A stretch of DNA of 64,000 nucleotides from Galbula dea. Its lineage: Eukaryota; Chordata; Aves; Piciformes; Galbulidae. Below, piece after piece: positions 38,911 through 49,100 of the stretch. How positions within the stretch are numbered: position 1 is the first letter of the stretch; each line of letters starts with the position of its first letter. The stretch is taken from contig VWZX01006105.1 of the NCBI GenBank assembly GCA_013399015.1, positions 310,001 through 374,000 on the forward strand. Direction: 5' to 3'. Both the position numbers and the translations under genes were made by a program. Under the pieces are notes generated by a model, which was given only the letters and a program-made list of their open reading frames with translations, had not been told where the DNA came from and made no database searches.

Positions 38911-39693
38911 AACTATTCTCTGTGTTTGGCTTGATTGGGTTTTTATCAGTACAAAACTGCAAGTATAGCACTGGCCTGTTACACGCTTACTGCCAGTACA
39001 ATAAAGGCCCTAACAAGAGATGTTTTGTATGGATTATTAGTAACTGCCAATGGTTACAGGGAAAGTGCTCATTTGGGCAGAGTCAGCTGAGGAAGGAAAG
39101 GCTGATTGGTGTTCACTGTAGCCTCCACTCATGACTTTTTCCAGAAAGCATTAAGGTTCCAGACTGCACTTGCAGTACATATCCCACAATTTTATCAGAA
39201 GATGGTCTCTAAAATCTAGACTCAGGAGATTTTAAGAGATGGGGAAGCTATCTGAGTTCACATAGGGCTGCCATTTCCACTCAAGTTTCCACATTTTGGT
39301 TTTTACATTTCACCACCTACTAGACCCCACCAAAAAGATGCAATTGCACAGGAGTGGTCACTATTCTTCTGTTCAAACTGCAGTTCCACAAACTGGGCAG
39401 GGCACTTTCTAGATGCAGAGGAAGGCACAAAGGTACAGTCTTAAAAGATCTGAATAGCACTTCTGTTTCTGCCTCCAAGTATGCAGAGAGGAAATTCTCC
39501 AAAATCTCTTAAGATAATCTCTTTTCTTGTTGCTTATGCAAACAATATGCCCCTTTAACTGGGAATGATCAGTACCCTACTTATTTTTACTGCCTCCCTC
39601 ATTTCCCCCCAAGAAGTCAACACACATTAGTGAAATAGCAAGCCTAACATGTGCCACAGTCTGAGTACATCATATTTTGCAATAAATGTAAAT

Positions 39694-39709
39694 TATTATA
39701 TATATATAA
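39694..39709. repeat. (TA)n dinucleotide run
   Basis: A short perfect TA run inside an AT-rich context. It is too short for more than a simple-repeat label. Confidence 0.7.
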
Positions 39710-40904
39710 ACAAAAGAGCATGACTGTGAGAAAGAACAACCCTACCTACTTCCCATTCATGTTATACAAACACCTTTCACATGTCTTTGCTCACTGAATG
39801 CAAACAGTGGGTATGCATATAGCCATGCCCACAAAGCACACATTCCTCATTAAAATCCATGCAGTAAATTTGTATCTGATTGACTTTTAAATCCTTCACC
39901 TTCCCACAAGACTATCTTTCCCAGATCTAGTGAGCCAAATCCTGTTCACTTCTTTGGGCAGCCTGTCATAGTCAGGGTCTTCTGTCTCCATTAGTGGAAA
40001 GCATCCTCCCATCCCTATGGATGTTTCTGGCTTGAACTCCAGAACTGGTCACATCCAGTCTCACGTCACTAGCAACGAGGTGAAGAGGTGATACACAGAG
40101 TTTGAGATTGTGCAAAGGGAATATACTGCACTTTCCAACAAGGCTCTATTTTTTTGGAAAATCAAGGCACATGAGGACATTAACATGCTTCATTTTCACA
40201 TAGGGGAAAGTTTTTCTCAGGTTATTTTTAGAAAGATTTACTGGTTTAAATTTTGGTAGTTGGATCCTAAAAAAGGAAGCATGGCAAATGGCCTCTTAAA
40301 AAGTTGCAAAACCCACTCTCAATAAAATTTAATATACCATGCCTTGACTTCTCTTTAATGTGCACTGTGTGGAGTGCAGGGGTATAACATTTTTAGCATC
40401 AATCATTTCAGCATGCTCCTGAGTAATCAACTACTTCACACCTCTGCAGATAGGAGGTTTATTCAACAGTACCAATCATTTCCTCTGCACTATGTGCATG
40501 TGTGCATACCCACAAACACATGTACCACCAGCAGCTTTTCTTGGCTCTCCGACATTACTGCCCCGTGCAGGAATCACTAAGTGCCCAGAGATCAAGAAAA
40601 CTGTGCTGCCACAAACTCAACACAGCACATTGTCATCCCAGCAAAACAGGAGCTTCGATGAGTACGTGCTGGTATGTACTCTGGGTATGCACTGCTGTGT
40701 TTTCCTGTGTAAGCCTAGCTAAATTTCACATCCACTAATTCCTGATGGAACAAGGGTGGCCAAATCTTCTGCTGCAGTGAACTCATGGACTTCTGTGTAA
40801 TTTGACAGAGCTGTAACGTGTTACAGCAGCTAAATGGTTGGCTCAGATGCTCTTGAAAGCTGCTCCAGGATGGAATTTTGCTGCCATACCTATTACATGA
40901 AAGC

Positions 40905-41025
40905 AGTGCTGCTATAAATTGTATTATTTATTGCATATTTTGTGCCACTGATGCAGTCAGGAGAGTGCAATGTACAATGAAGAGGAGCAGAACCATATAG
41001 CTCAACAAGACCGGTCCCTCCAAGA
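40905..41025 (-). repeat. Ancient amniote interspersed repeat fragment
   Basis: 'attatttattgcatattttgtgcc...gagagtgcaatgtacaatgaagagg...agaccggtccctcc' parallels an old amniote repeat in which 'ttatttgtattgcagtagcgcc', 'gtgctaggcgctgtacaaac' and 'agacagtccctgcc' follow in order. All three blocks occur in the right order, giving more weight than a single block. Strand assignment follows MIR-like orientation and is tentative. Confidence 0.45.
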
Positions 41026-41048
41026 TTACATCTATAGAAGTTCTGCCC

Positions 41049-41092
41049 AGACACACACACACATAGACACTCACACATGCACAGACACTCTG
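41049..41092. repeat. (CA)n microsatellite, interrupted
   Basis: Seven or so perfect CA units followed by degenerate CACA/CATG units. Likely length-variable. Confidence 0.8.
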
Positions 41093-42810
41093 AAGCACAG
41101 ACCACAGACCACTCCTAACAGCTTGAGAATAAACTAAAACTGTTTGGTCACAACACTAAAATAGATTAAAACCATAGGGTACTACAAGAAGCATGAGAGA
41201 TCAAAGTGCTGCTAGTAGCCTAGATCCCAGAAGTAACAGGGAATTTGCCTCCAACCCCTAAGAAAAAGTCCTTTTGGGTACAGCATATACCCTGGATGCC
41301 ACCTGAAGCTTTGGCTCTGTGAAGTTAAAATGTGCATAACAGGGGAGTGCACCCATCGTAGCTGATTATTTATTCAGGTAGATACTGACTGCTAACATTT
41401 TGGCTAACAACCCAGACCTCCTTGAACTGCATGCCCAGCTTCCTACAGGGTGTGTTTAATATCAAGATTTTACAGAAAAGGATTCAAAGAAGCAGCCCTT
41501 GTTAGTCAGCACATCCCTTCTTAGTCTTGTTAGTCAGAACATCACTGCAAGACTATATCCATAAGGTCACATTCCCCCATCGGTCAGCTTATAAAGTGAC
41601 AATGTGGAAAGTACTACTGATTTAAAGCAAGCATCCTAGCTTTCCTAAAGCTAGTTTTTCTCTAGGGAAATTTTCTTATATAACATAAGAATCCATAACA
41701 TTTGGTTTTTTAGTGAGACAGATTGGTAGAGCTTTGAACCTCCCATATGAGATACTCATTAAGCTTTCCAAAGGAACAGGTGGATTTGAAAGCAGAATCA
41801 GACACTTTATATTTAATAATCCAGAGTTATCACCTAAGACTGATTTTCATACAATTGGATGTGAATTGACCACAGGAGATGGTTAAAAGGAAGTTCACAG
41901 AAGATACAGCACATGAAATCTGGAGCCAAAATACATATGGCCTAATTTAAAAAGAGGATTAAAGGAAATTCACAAAGTCATTTTGCTGCCAGATTTAATT
42001 AGTATGTTTAATACGTGAGATCACCTGAATCTACTTCTACTTGTTTTGTGTCCCATTAGGAGTTTCACAGGAGCAGTAATATGATTGAGTGGTTCTTGTC
42101 AGGGATGAAGCTGAGGCTGCTTTGAAACAAATTGAATTAATTTGAAATGATTCTTTCCAGGTATGACATTCTTGGAAACAGATGTGGGGATAAGGAGGGA
42201 GGGCACCAAACACAAAGAGAGATAGGCCTATAACTATACCAACTTTTCTGCATATACATTGGCATCTTTTAAAATATTTGCAGTAATATTGTAACACTAG
42301 AAAACCCATTCACATAAGATTACAACTGAAGGTACTCTCTAGAATTAGGTGAGCATTTGAGATACTACAGCAGCAGAGGTCTTCACACAGATTTTCCACC
42401 TCTCCCAGTTCCCTGAGATGTGAAAGTTGTGGCGACTGGGTCATGCAGCTTCTTTTGGAAGATGTTAGAGGGTAAATTTGTACTCAAAGGTTTCTCAGTG
42501 AGTGAAAAGGGCCAGATTCCAGGTCACTGGCCAAGTGAGAACCATGGTGGAGGAAAGGGCACCTTACTTTGAGTGACATTCACACCCTTTCCTCTTGATT
42601 TTACTGTCATTGATTGATTTTATATGGAAGTCGCTCAAGGGTTTACACTGCTACTAAATTGGATAGAGCAGATTTTCTACTGTTTCCCAAACAAACAGTG
42701 TCATGAATGGTTTCAATAGTACAGTTTCATAGCTAAAAACCAATATAACAGCAGAGGAGATGGAGGCAAGGCTGATAAGGACAGTGTGGGGGGGGAAAAG
42801 TTATGAGACT
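41093..42810. other. Unique noncoding sequence
   Basis: AT-rich unique DNA apart from the 28-bp duplication. The 41,820-42,030 part is especially AT-rich with TTTAAT and TTAATTAG motifs and could be regulatory, but nothing proves this. No gene is recognised. Confidence 0.5.
41498..41545. repeat. 28-bp tandem duplication, partial
   Basis: 'cttgttagtcag(c/a)acatc' at 41,498 recurs at 41,526, exactly 28 bases later, with one mismatch in the first 18 bases. The unit ends diverge. It is a recent small local duplication. Confidence 0.75.
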
Positions 42811-42968
42811 GATTGCTAGAGACTCAGAAGATCTAAAATTTGCACCCAGCTCTGCCAACTACAAGTGCTCAGCTTGCCTGAAAACAAGCCCATACATATG
42901 CATTCTCATTTTAACCTACAGAAATATTTCAAAATCCAGGCCCTGATCTGGCAAGATGCTGAATGTTT
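42811..42968 (+). repeat. MIR-like / ancient amniote repeat, forward
   Basis: 'gagactcagaagatc...ttgcacccagctctgcca' matches the forward MIR 5' half (gagactcaggagacctgggttc...cccagctctgccac). 'ccaggccctgatctggcaagatgctgaatg' that follows resembles 'gggcctgatcctgcaaagtgctgag' of another old amniote repeat. The two may be one composite element or neighbours. Confidence 0.5.
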
Positions 42969-43900
42969 TTCCTTTTCATCAGACAAATCTCTAAAGAGAT
43001 ACTGAAGCGTGTGTACTGTAGAAGCCGGAGCACAGACACAAAGGCTAATTTACTGAGCCAAAAACCAGTCATTGCTACAACTGCCATGCAGACATACCCA
43101 CTGCCTTCAGCAAAATTTCAGTGAAGACTGAGGGCACTTGTCACTTCACAGGGGGCACTCAGTGTCTCCCAGGCTCATGTTGGGTCTACATATGGATGAA
43201 CCAAATATTTTTCGCTACAAACACCCTTCCCCTTCCAGGCCTCCTTCGCTTTCAGTTCTGAAGGATGAATTCATTGAAAACATCTGCACTACTAGAAACA
43301 TTCTGTGCTTTTTCCAAACCTCATCCCCATGGTGTCTGCATAGTAACAGAGAATAGACAGAGCTGCATAACACAAGCCTGTAAGCAATGAACTGCAGTAG
43401 AGGGGACGCCGAATGCTGGAGCTTTGCATCCTACACCTAGGCTCTACCTAGGCTCTGCTTACCTTAGTGCTGTATTCTGCTCTCAGTTGTATAGCCAAAG
43501 GGTTTCCACAGCAACTGACACATCACACTGGACCGCTCTCACCTCGGCGATACAGAATACCTCTGAAACGCATTTTGCTCAGCACTCTGTCCTGTTAACT
43601 TCTGCACACCTACAAGTTGCTACATGCTCCCCATGGTATCAAGGCCAATTCTGAAATTGTTTTCAGGGGATCTTACATAATATGCATTTCTCTTTTTTGT
43701 TTACTTTTTCTTTCTTTTCACATTACAGACTCACAGCAGTAAGGGAAGGGCTCTGTAACTGTGTCACAACAGCACAGTAGAGTCATAAATGGGACTGATC
43801 CTGTGTCGTTCACAAGTGGTGGCAACGTACCCTGGCAAAGACTGCAAGAGCATGCTTATGGCAGTAAACTTTAATGAGCCACACGAATTCTTCAAACAAG
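42969..43900. other. Unique noncoding sequence
   Basis: No gene or mobile element is recognised. A small doublet 'cctaggctcta/cctaggctctg' sits at about 43,434-43,458. A T/C-rich tract lies at about 43,690-43,725. Confidence 0.5.
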
Positions 43901-44720
43901 GGAAGGGAAAAGATTTATTTTTGTTTGGGGAATAAGGGATGCGGACCAGCCTCCAGCAGGCCTACCAGGAAGGCGTGTGTAAGGGCTTGCACAGCCATCT
44001 GTTTCTCCTCCTTATCACCACTCTGGTGCCAGCTGCCTCTGAGGCTGAGCCGTCCCACGTGCAGGCTCCCCTGCCCAGTCCTGCGCTGCCGTCTGTCTGC
44101 TCCTCACTAATCCCATGTAGCCGTATGCGCCTGCTTCCCACCGACCCTATTTGGCCACACCCGACCATAAAGTCCATCTAAATCATGGGAGGGGAAGCTG
44201 GCTGTCTCTTCAATGGTGCCACTTAGCTACCCTGCTCCCTTCCCTTGAGCAGCTTCTGAGGCATGCGAGTGGATGCTGAACTCGCCTTGCTTCCCGTATC
44301 ACCTATCCCCACAGACCTCCGGCATGCCGAGCCTCCATTTCCTGCAACGTCACTAAAAGACAGCCCAAGCTTGAACAAGTACGGGATTTGTGTTTGCTGA
44401 TGTAGCACCCGCATCCCAGCGCTGCCGTACCCAAAGTGCAATTAAAGCTGCAAAAGCAGCCCAGAAGTCGATACCCTGGATAAACAAGCAAGATACAAAC
44501 CTAATACCAGATAGGCAAGTTTTAAAGCTGCAGCCACCTGGGAGACATGCACAGTGATGCAATCCAGCAGCAGCAGTTGCCAAAGTTGTTCTGACAGTGG
44601 AGGCCAAATGCGGGCAGAGTGCCTGCAGGGGGGCGGGGGGGGGGTGGGTAGGGTCCGCAGCCACCATCTGCAGAGGGGTGTGAATGCAGCAGAGCCACGG
44701 CCAAACTCCCTTTGGGGTGT
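43900..44720 (-). promoter_or_regulatory. CpG-enriched island; candidate LTR or lncRNA promoter/terminator
   Basis: This block is visibly richer in G+C and CpG than the rest of the window, with about 20 or more CpG sites in some 650 bases against very few elsewhere. On the minus strand it ends with AATAAA (about 43,910-43,916) after a GC-rich body, followed by 'gaattcgtgtggctcatt'. This layout is like the U3-R-U5 end of an avian endogenous retroviral LTR or the last exon of a transcript. No clean TG...CA ends or target duplication were found. The minus frame at 44,353-44,667 has no recognised domain. Alternatives are an unmethylated promoter island, a GC-rich inserted LTR, or a lncRNA exon. 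Confidence 0.35.
44628..44653 (+). other. G-quadruplex motif
   Basis: Four plus-strand G-runs separated by one or two bases (runs of 6, about 10, 3 and 3). This satisfies the standard intramolecular quadruplex pattern with very short loops. It lies inside the CpG-rich block, where such motifs are common near promoters. Confidence 0.8.
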
Positions 44721-45437
44721 CTCGCAGTGCTGGCAGTGGAGCTGTATGCTAAGCCTTGTGCTCAGAGACCATGAACAACCAGGATTGAAAAAATATGTAT
44801 AACCTGGCTAAAGGACAGCAAGCTGCTGGGGGAATGGAAAGGGGAGGCAGGAGATCATGGTAGGCTGTGGGTATCTGAAGGATGCTGACCTCACCAGGGC
44901 ATGAAAGTCTAGTAAGGGAGCAAGAAATCATCTAGGATGCCAAGTTTTACATTACTGTTCCCTGAATAAATTACTGGACAAAATTAAGAGAACAATGAAA
45001 CCCAGTCAGGCAGGACAGGCTGGCAGATGAGCTGGCACTTCTTACTCCAGCACCTCTGTAAGGAGGATAACTGGAAGGAAGGTAATAGGGGTTGCTCCCA
45101 TGGCTCATCCAAGGAGCAGGAGCCAGACCTGGCTTTCATTGCAGAAGTGCAGAGGATCCATCTGTATCATTATAGTATCTTTGAACCCAGGAGGCATGAC
45201 CACAGACCAAGCATGGACACAATTCAGAACAAAATGCTGTTTCCCAAAGAATTTACCATCAACTTAAGTATGAGAGAAGTAACAGCAATTGGATGTAGTC
45301 TCTCCACTAGGAATTTAGAAGTTTCCAGTGAGTTGCCACAGCACTTTCACTAGCTTTTCAGCCTCCTCTTTACTGCTTTCCAGCCAAAAAGTTACTCTGC
45401 ATAAAGACCAATACTGAATACAATTTTCATTTTAACC
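44721..45437. other. Unique noncoding sequence
   Basis: Nothing recognised between the CpG-rich block and the CR1 copy. The plus frame at 45,027-45,353 (108 codons) has no motif and no splice context. Confidence 0.55.
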
Positions 45438-46118
45438 TTAATCATATTGGTGGCTCTGTGCTGGACTCTTTCAAGTAGTTCCCTATCCTTCTTAAACTGA
45501 GGGGCCCAGAACTGGACACAATATTCCAGATGTGTCCTCACCAGGGCAGAGTAAAGGGGGAGAAGAACCTCTCTCGACCTACTAACCACACCCCTTCTAA
45601 TACACCCCAGAATCCCATTAGCCCTCCTGGCCACAAGAGCACACTGCAGGCTCATGGTCATTCTTCCATCCACCAGGACCCCCAGGTCCCTTTCCCCTTC
45701 ACTGCTCTCCAACAGGTCAGTCCCCAACCTATACTCATACATGGGGCTGGTCTTTCCCAGGTGCAAAACTCAACACTTGACCTTATTGAATTTCATTCAA
45801 TTTCTCCCTTCCCCACTCTCCAACCTAAGTCTCACTGAATGGCAGCACAACCCTCTGGTGTGTCAGCCACTCCACCCAGTTTAGTGTCCTCAGCAAACTT
45901 GCTGACAGCATACTCTGTTCCCTCATTCAGGTCATCAGTGAATATATTAATAAGTACTGGTCCCAGTAACGACCCCTGAGGGACTCCACTAGACACAGGC
46001 CTCCAACTAGACTCCATCCCATTGCCCACAACTCCCTGACTTTTGTCCTTCAACTAGTTCACAATCCACCTCACTACCCAGTCAACCAGACCACACTTCC
46101 TCAGTTTAGCTGCAAAGA
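45438..46118 (-). mobile_element. CR1 ORF2 fragment, reverse strand, truncated at both ends
   Basis: On the minus strand it reads 'WIVNWLKDKSQGVVGNG' (about 46,060), 'SGVPQGSLLGPVLINIFTDD' (about 45,970), 'SKFAEDTKLGGVAD' (about 45,880), 'DLGVLVDGRMTMSLQCALVA' (about 45,670), 'LYSALVRTHLEYCVQFWAPQ' (about 45,540) and 'ELLERVQHRATNMI' (about 45,450). This is the central and C-terminal RT of CR1. The catalytic 'ADD' box is changed to 'AED'. A frameshift and a stop fall between 45,767 and 45,831. The 3' UTR and terminal repeat are absent, unusual for CR1, so the 3' part was probably deleted after insertion. Confidence 0.93.
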
Positions 46119-49100
46119 TGAATACATTCTCACCTGAAAAAGTGCTTACAAAGCCTACTAGAGTTCCTAGTATTTTACTGAAACTGAGCACTAGAAATAT
46201 GAATGATTTGAAATAGACATGCTAAAACTTCCTGACCAAGCACCTTGAACAATGTACAAATGTGGATTTGAGTGAGACACGAATTCAGGCTGGATTGAAT
46301 CCTGCAAGGGTCAATCCCATATCATGGAGTACAAAGCATAAATTTGAGATTAAAGAGAACTAAAAATAAATCCTTATTCTGCTTTCATAATTTTCATTTA
46401 CAGAGATGCAAATCACAAATATTTATAAACAATATTTTTACAGGACTTGAAGGGTATTCTTCCCTTTCAAATCATTAGTATTTAAAGAAATTCTGACCTC
46501 ACTTAAAATGAGATACAGCATGTGAGCATGCAGAGCTTTGTTGAAGAAAATAAATGCTATTAAAACTAAAATTAGTGTTGGAAGACCTCAGGCAACAAAC
46601 CCAACCAATCAGCCTGGCAGGCTTGAAGGCAGACATGCAAGAAAGGCTCAGATAATGCAGTGATGCAAGATGCAAAAGAATCTGCTTGCTTGGGTAAGAT
46701 AGAAGATCACTATTTAACACCACCAAGACAACACCTCCAGGCTCTTTTATTTAAGCACTGAGCTAACCTGGCTCAAAGTCTGTTGCGACCAGATGATGAT
46801 GAAGTCAGAAGCAAGATAACTGGAAATTAACCTTTACAGATATTTCTGTTCCTGAAATTACTTCCTTTTCCATAGTCTGCTACTGGCTCTGCCTCACAAG
46901 TTTATTATTCCCTCTTAATGTTAATAAAGTGAAAAACAATTCACCCAGCTGAGCATCGGACCCTGAATTTTTGTTGCCTTTGATGTTAGTTATTAGAAGC
47001 AAGTAAAATTAAAAAGCCTCCAGAAGGTCAGTGAGAGGTGCATGCAGCACCCTGTGATTTGGTATTAAAAGGAAGACATTCCAGTCCCTGTTTCTCAGCC
47101 ACCTTAACGTCAGAGACACAGGAGGCATCATATGCATGCAAAATGCAAATAAGGACAGGGATGTATGTGAGGGACTGGAGGGAGTAGGTAGTTACTCAAC
47201 AGTAGAAATAATAAATAAGATGAAAAGCTTATGAGTACAGCAGTGGAAAAGGCACTTTAGAAGTGCAAGGAGGAAATGCAGTTGCAAACCCACTGAAATA
47301 TCAGTGCTGTCTGCACAGTTCTATGGTGAGTTATTCTGAGGAGGTGAGGAATGTGAGGCAGGGGGTCTGTGGTCTATGGTTTGTTTTTCCATCAATACAC
47401 ATGTCTGACTGCAAGTAAAAGATTAACGAGACAGCTAGCAAATGTCCTAGGAGACAAATGGATAAAATGCTGTTTGTACATGTCAGATGAGGGAGGGCTC
47501 ATTCTCTTCTCTCAGTCTCTGAATGAATCTGCTACAAGGTACACCTGCACCAGGAAGATTTCCTTGACAAGGTAACCCTTCCCACTGCTGAATGCAAGAG
47601 CATGTCAGCATACAGCTTACCTGACACGTACATTCTTTTGGTCAATGTGGTTTGGAAAGAACCTTCCACCTACTTTTTTTCTGCATGTGACGTACATTGC
47701 TGCATGTTACAGAAAAGCCCCAGGTAAAGTAAATGGAAACTCTAACCAGCAGCTATGCACCTGGTGTTTTTGCATTTCCCAACAGATATTACAGTTGCTG
47801 GAATGATGTGTGAATCTTCTACACCACCTCCTATTGACAATTTAGTTTAGGTGTGGCATGAGAGAGATCTGTGTTATTGATACTAATGACCCACAGCCTG
47901 TTGCTAAAGAGAAGGAAGAAAGTAACTGAGGGAATTTAGTTTAAAAAAAATCCCCAAACCATAAAACCCCACAAATATTTACATTCTATTACAGTTGACA
48001 TCAACCACTCTGTCACAGGCTGAAAAAACTGCAGACAAATGTGCTGACACTTTCGTTTTCCAGGGATGGTCATGGTGGTGGACAGAACAGCTAGACTGTC
48101 ACTAAAGTTCATCCACCCTAAGTATCAAAAACACCACTGTATTTTCCTCTCCTGTTGGCAATCTGTGCTACTGGTGATCCCTCAGAGCCGATGGTGTAAT
48201 GTCATTGGCCTGAGTCCTGCTGCAAGGAATGCAGTGGCACCCAGTCAACCACCAGCACTAACCACAATCTTCCTGCAGATCTTACTACCTGGCAGCTTAG
48301 CTCTGTGTGGTAACACCATAAAAAATGGGAGCACCTTTTCCTTTCCTCACAGCCCTCCATCTTTTTTTGTTCCTTTTTGCTCTTTTGGAAAAATCTGAGG
48401 GAGTTAACCAGATTCCCTGAAGAGGCAAGTGATCCATCTCTCATAACTGTCATAACCTTCAATATCTCTCATGTTCTCATTTCTGCTTTACCTGAAACCT
48501 ATGAAGTGTGAGTCACATCCATTTTCCTTATGCCATGACGAGGAGGAATGCTGATATGTGGGAACTGACAAAGAAGCATGAGGGAACCGATGTTCACCTT
48601 TTCATCCTGACGAAATCTGCTGGTGACTCATAGGGTAAGAACTTGACCTCACCCATCAAGTTGCCTGAAGATTAAAAGAACCTCCTTGTGTCTTTTTGCT
48701 ATGCCTCTGACTACCAGAGTTATTGGGTAGAGATGAGCAGTTAAACCACTCCACTAAGCTCAGGGAGAATGAGTTCAAGTGTTGTCAAAGGACACCCTTA
48801 ACAACCCAGCTCTAAAAGCATGAGCTATACCTTTTGGTGGGTCAAGAGCAACCGGTCCTGCTACTGGACACACCAAGGAGATGTTGTTGACAGAGGAAAG
48901 AGACATACTGAACCATACTGAACTAGACCCCTTCATATTAGTGACATTGGATACATTTTTGTGGCAAGAGTTTGGAGCCCTGAACAAAAAGGTGATGTTG
49001 CAGGAAGTTAGTCCTCAAGTAATGTTTCTGCCTTATTTTACTTGTCAGCCAGCATGCAAGGAAGCACAAGATAAGCTTGTCCAGAAAAGCTGGAAAACAA

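Larger units (their letters stand above)
37963..40904. other. Unique noncoding sequence with one long open frame
   Basis: Mostly unique DNA. It contains the longest open frame of the window (38,230-38,910 plus), entered separately. A short (TA)n run lies at about 39,694-39,708. No mobile element is recognised. Confidence 0.5.

Noticed and set aside
44353..44667. Ala/Pro/Leu-rich reverse frame in the CpG-rich block
   Set aside because: GC-rich DNA lowers stop-codon frequency. Adjacent frames on both strands are open too, and no motif is seen.
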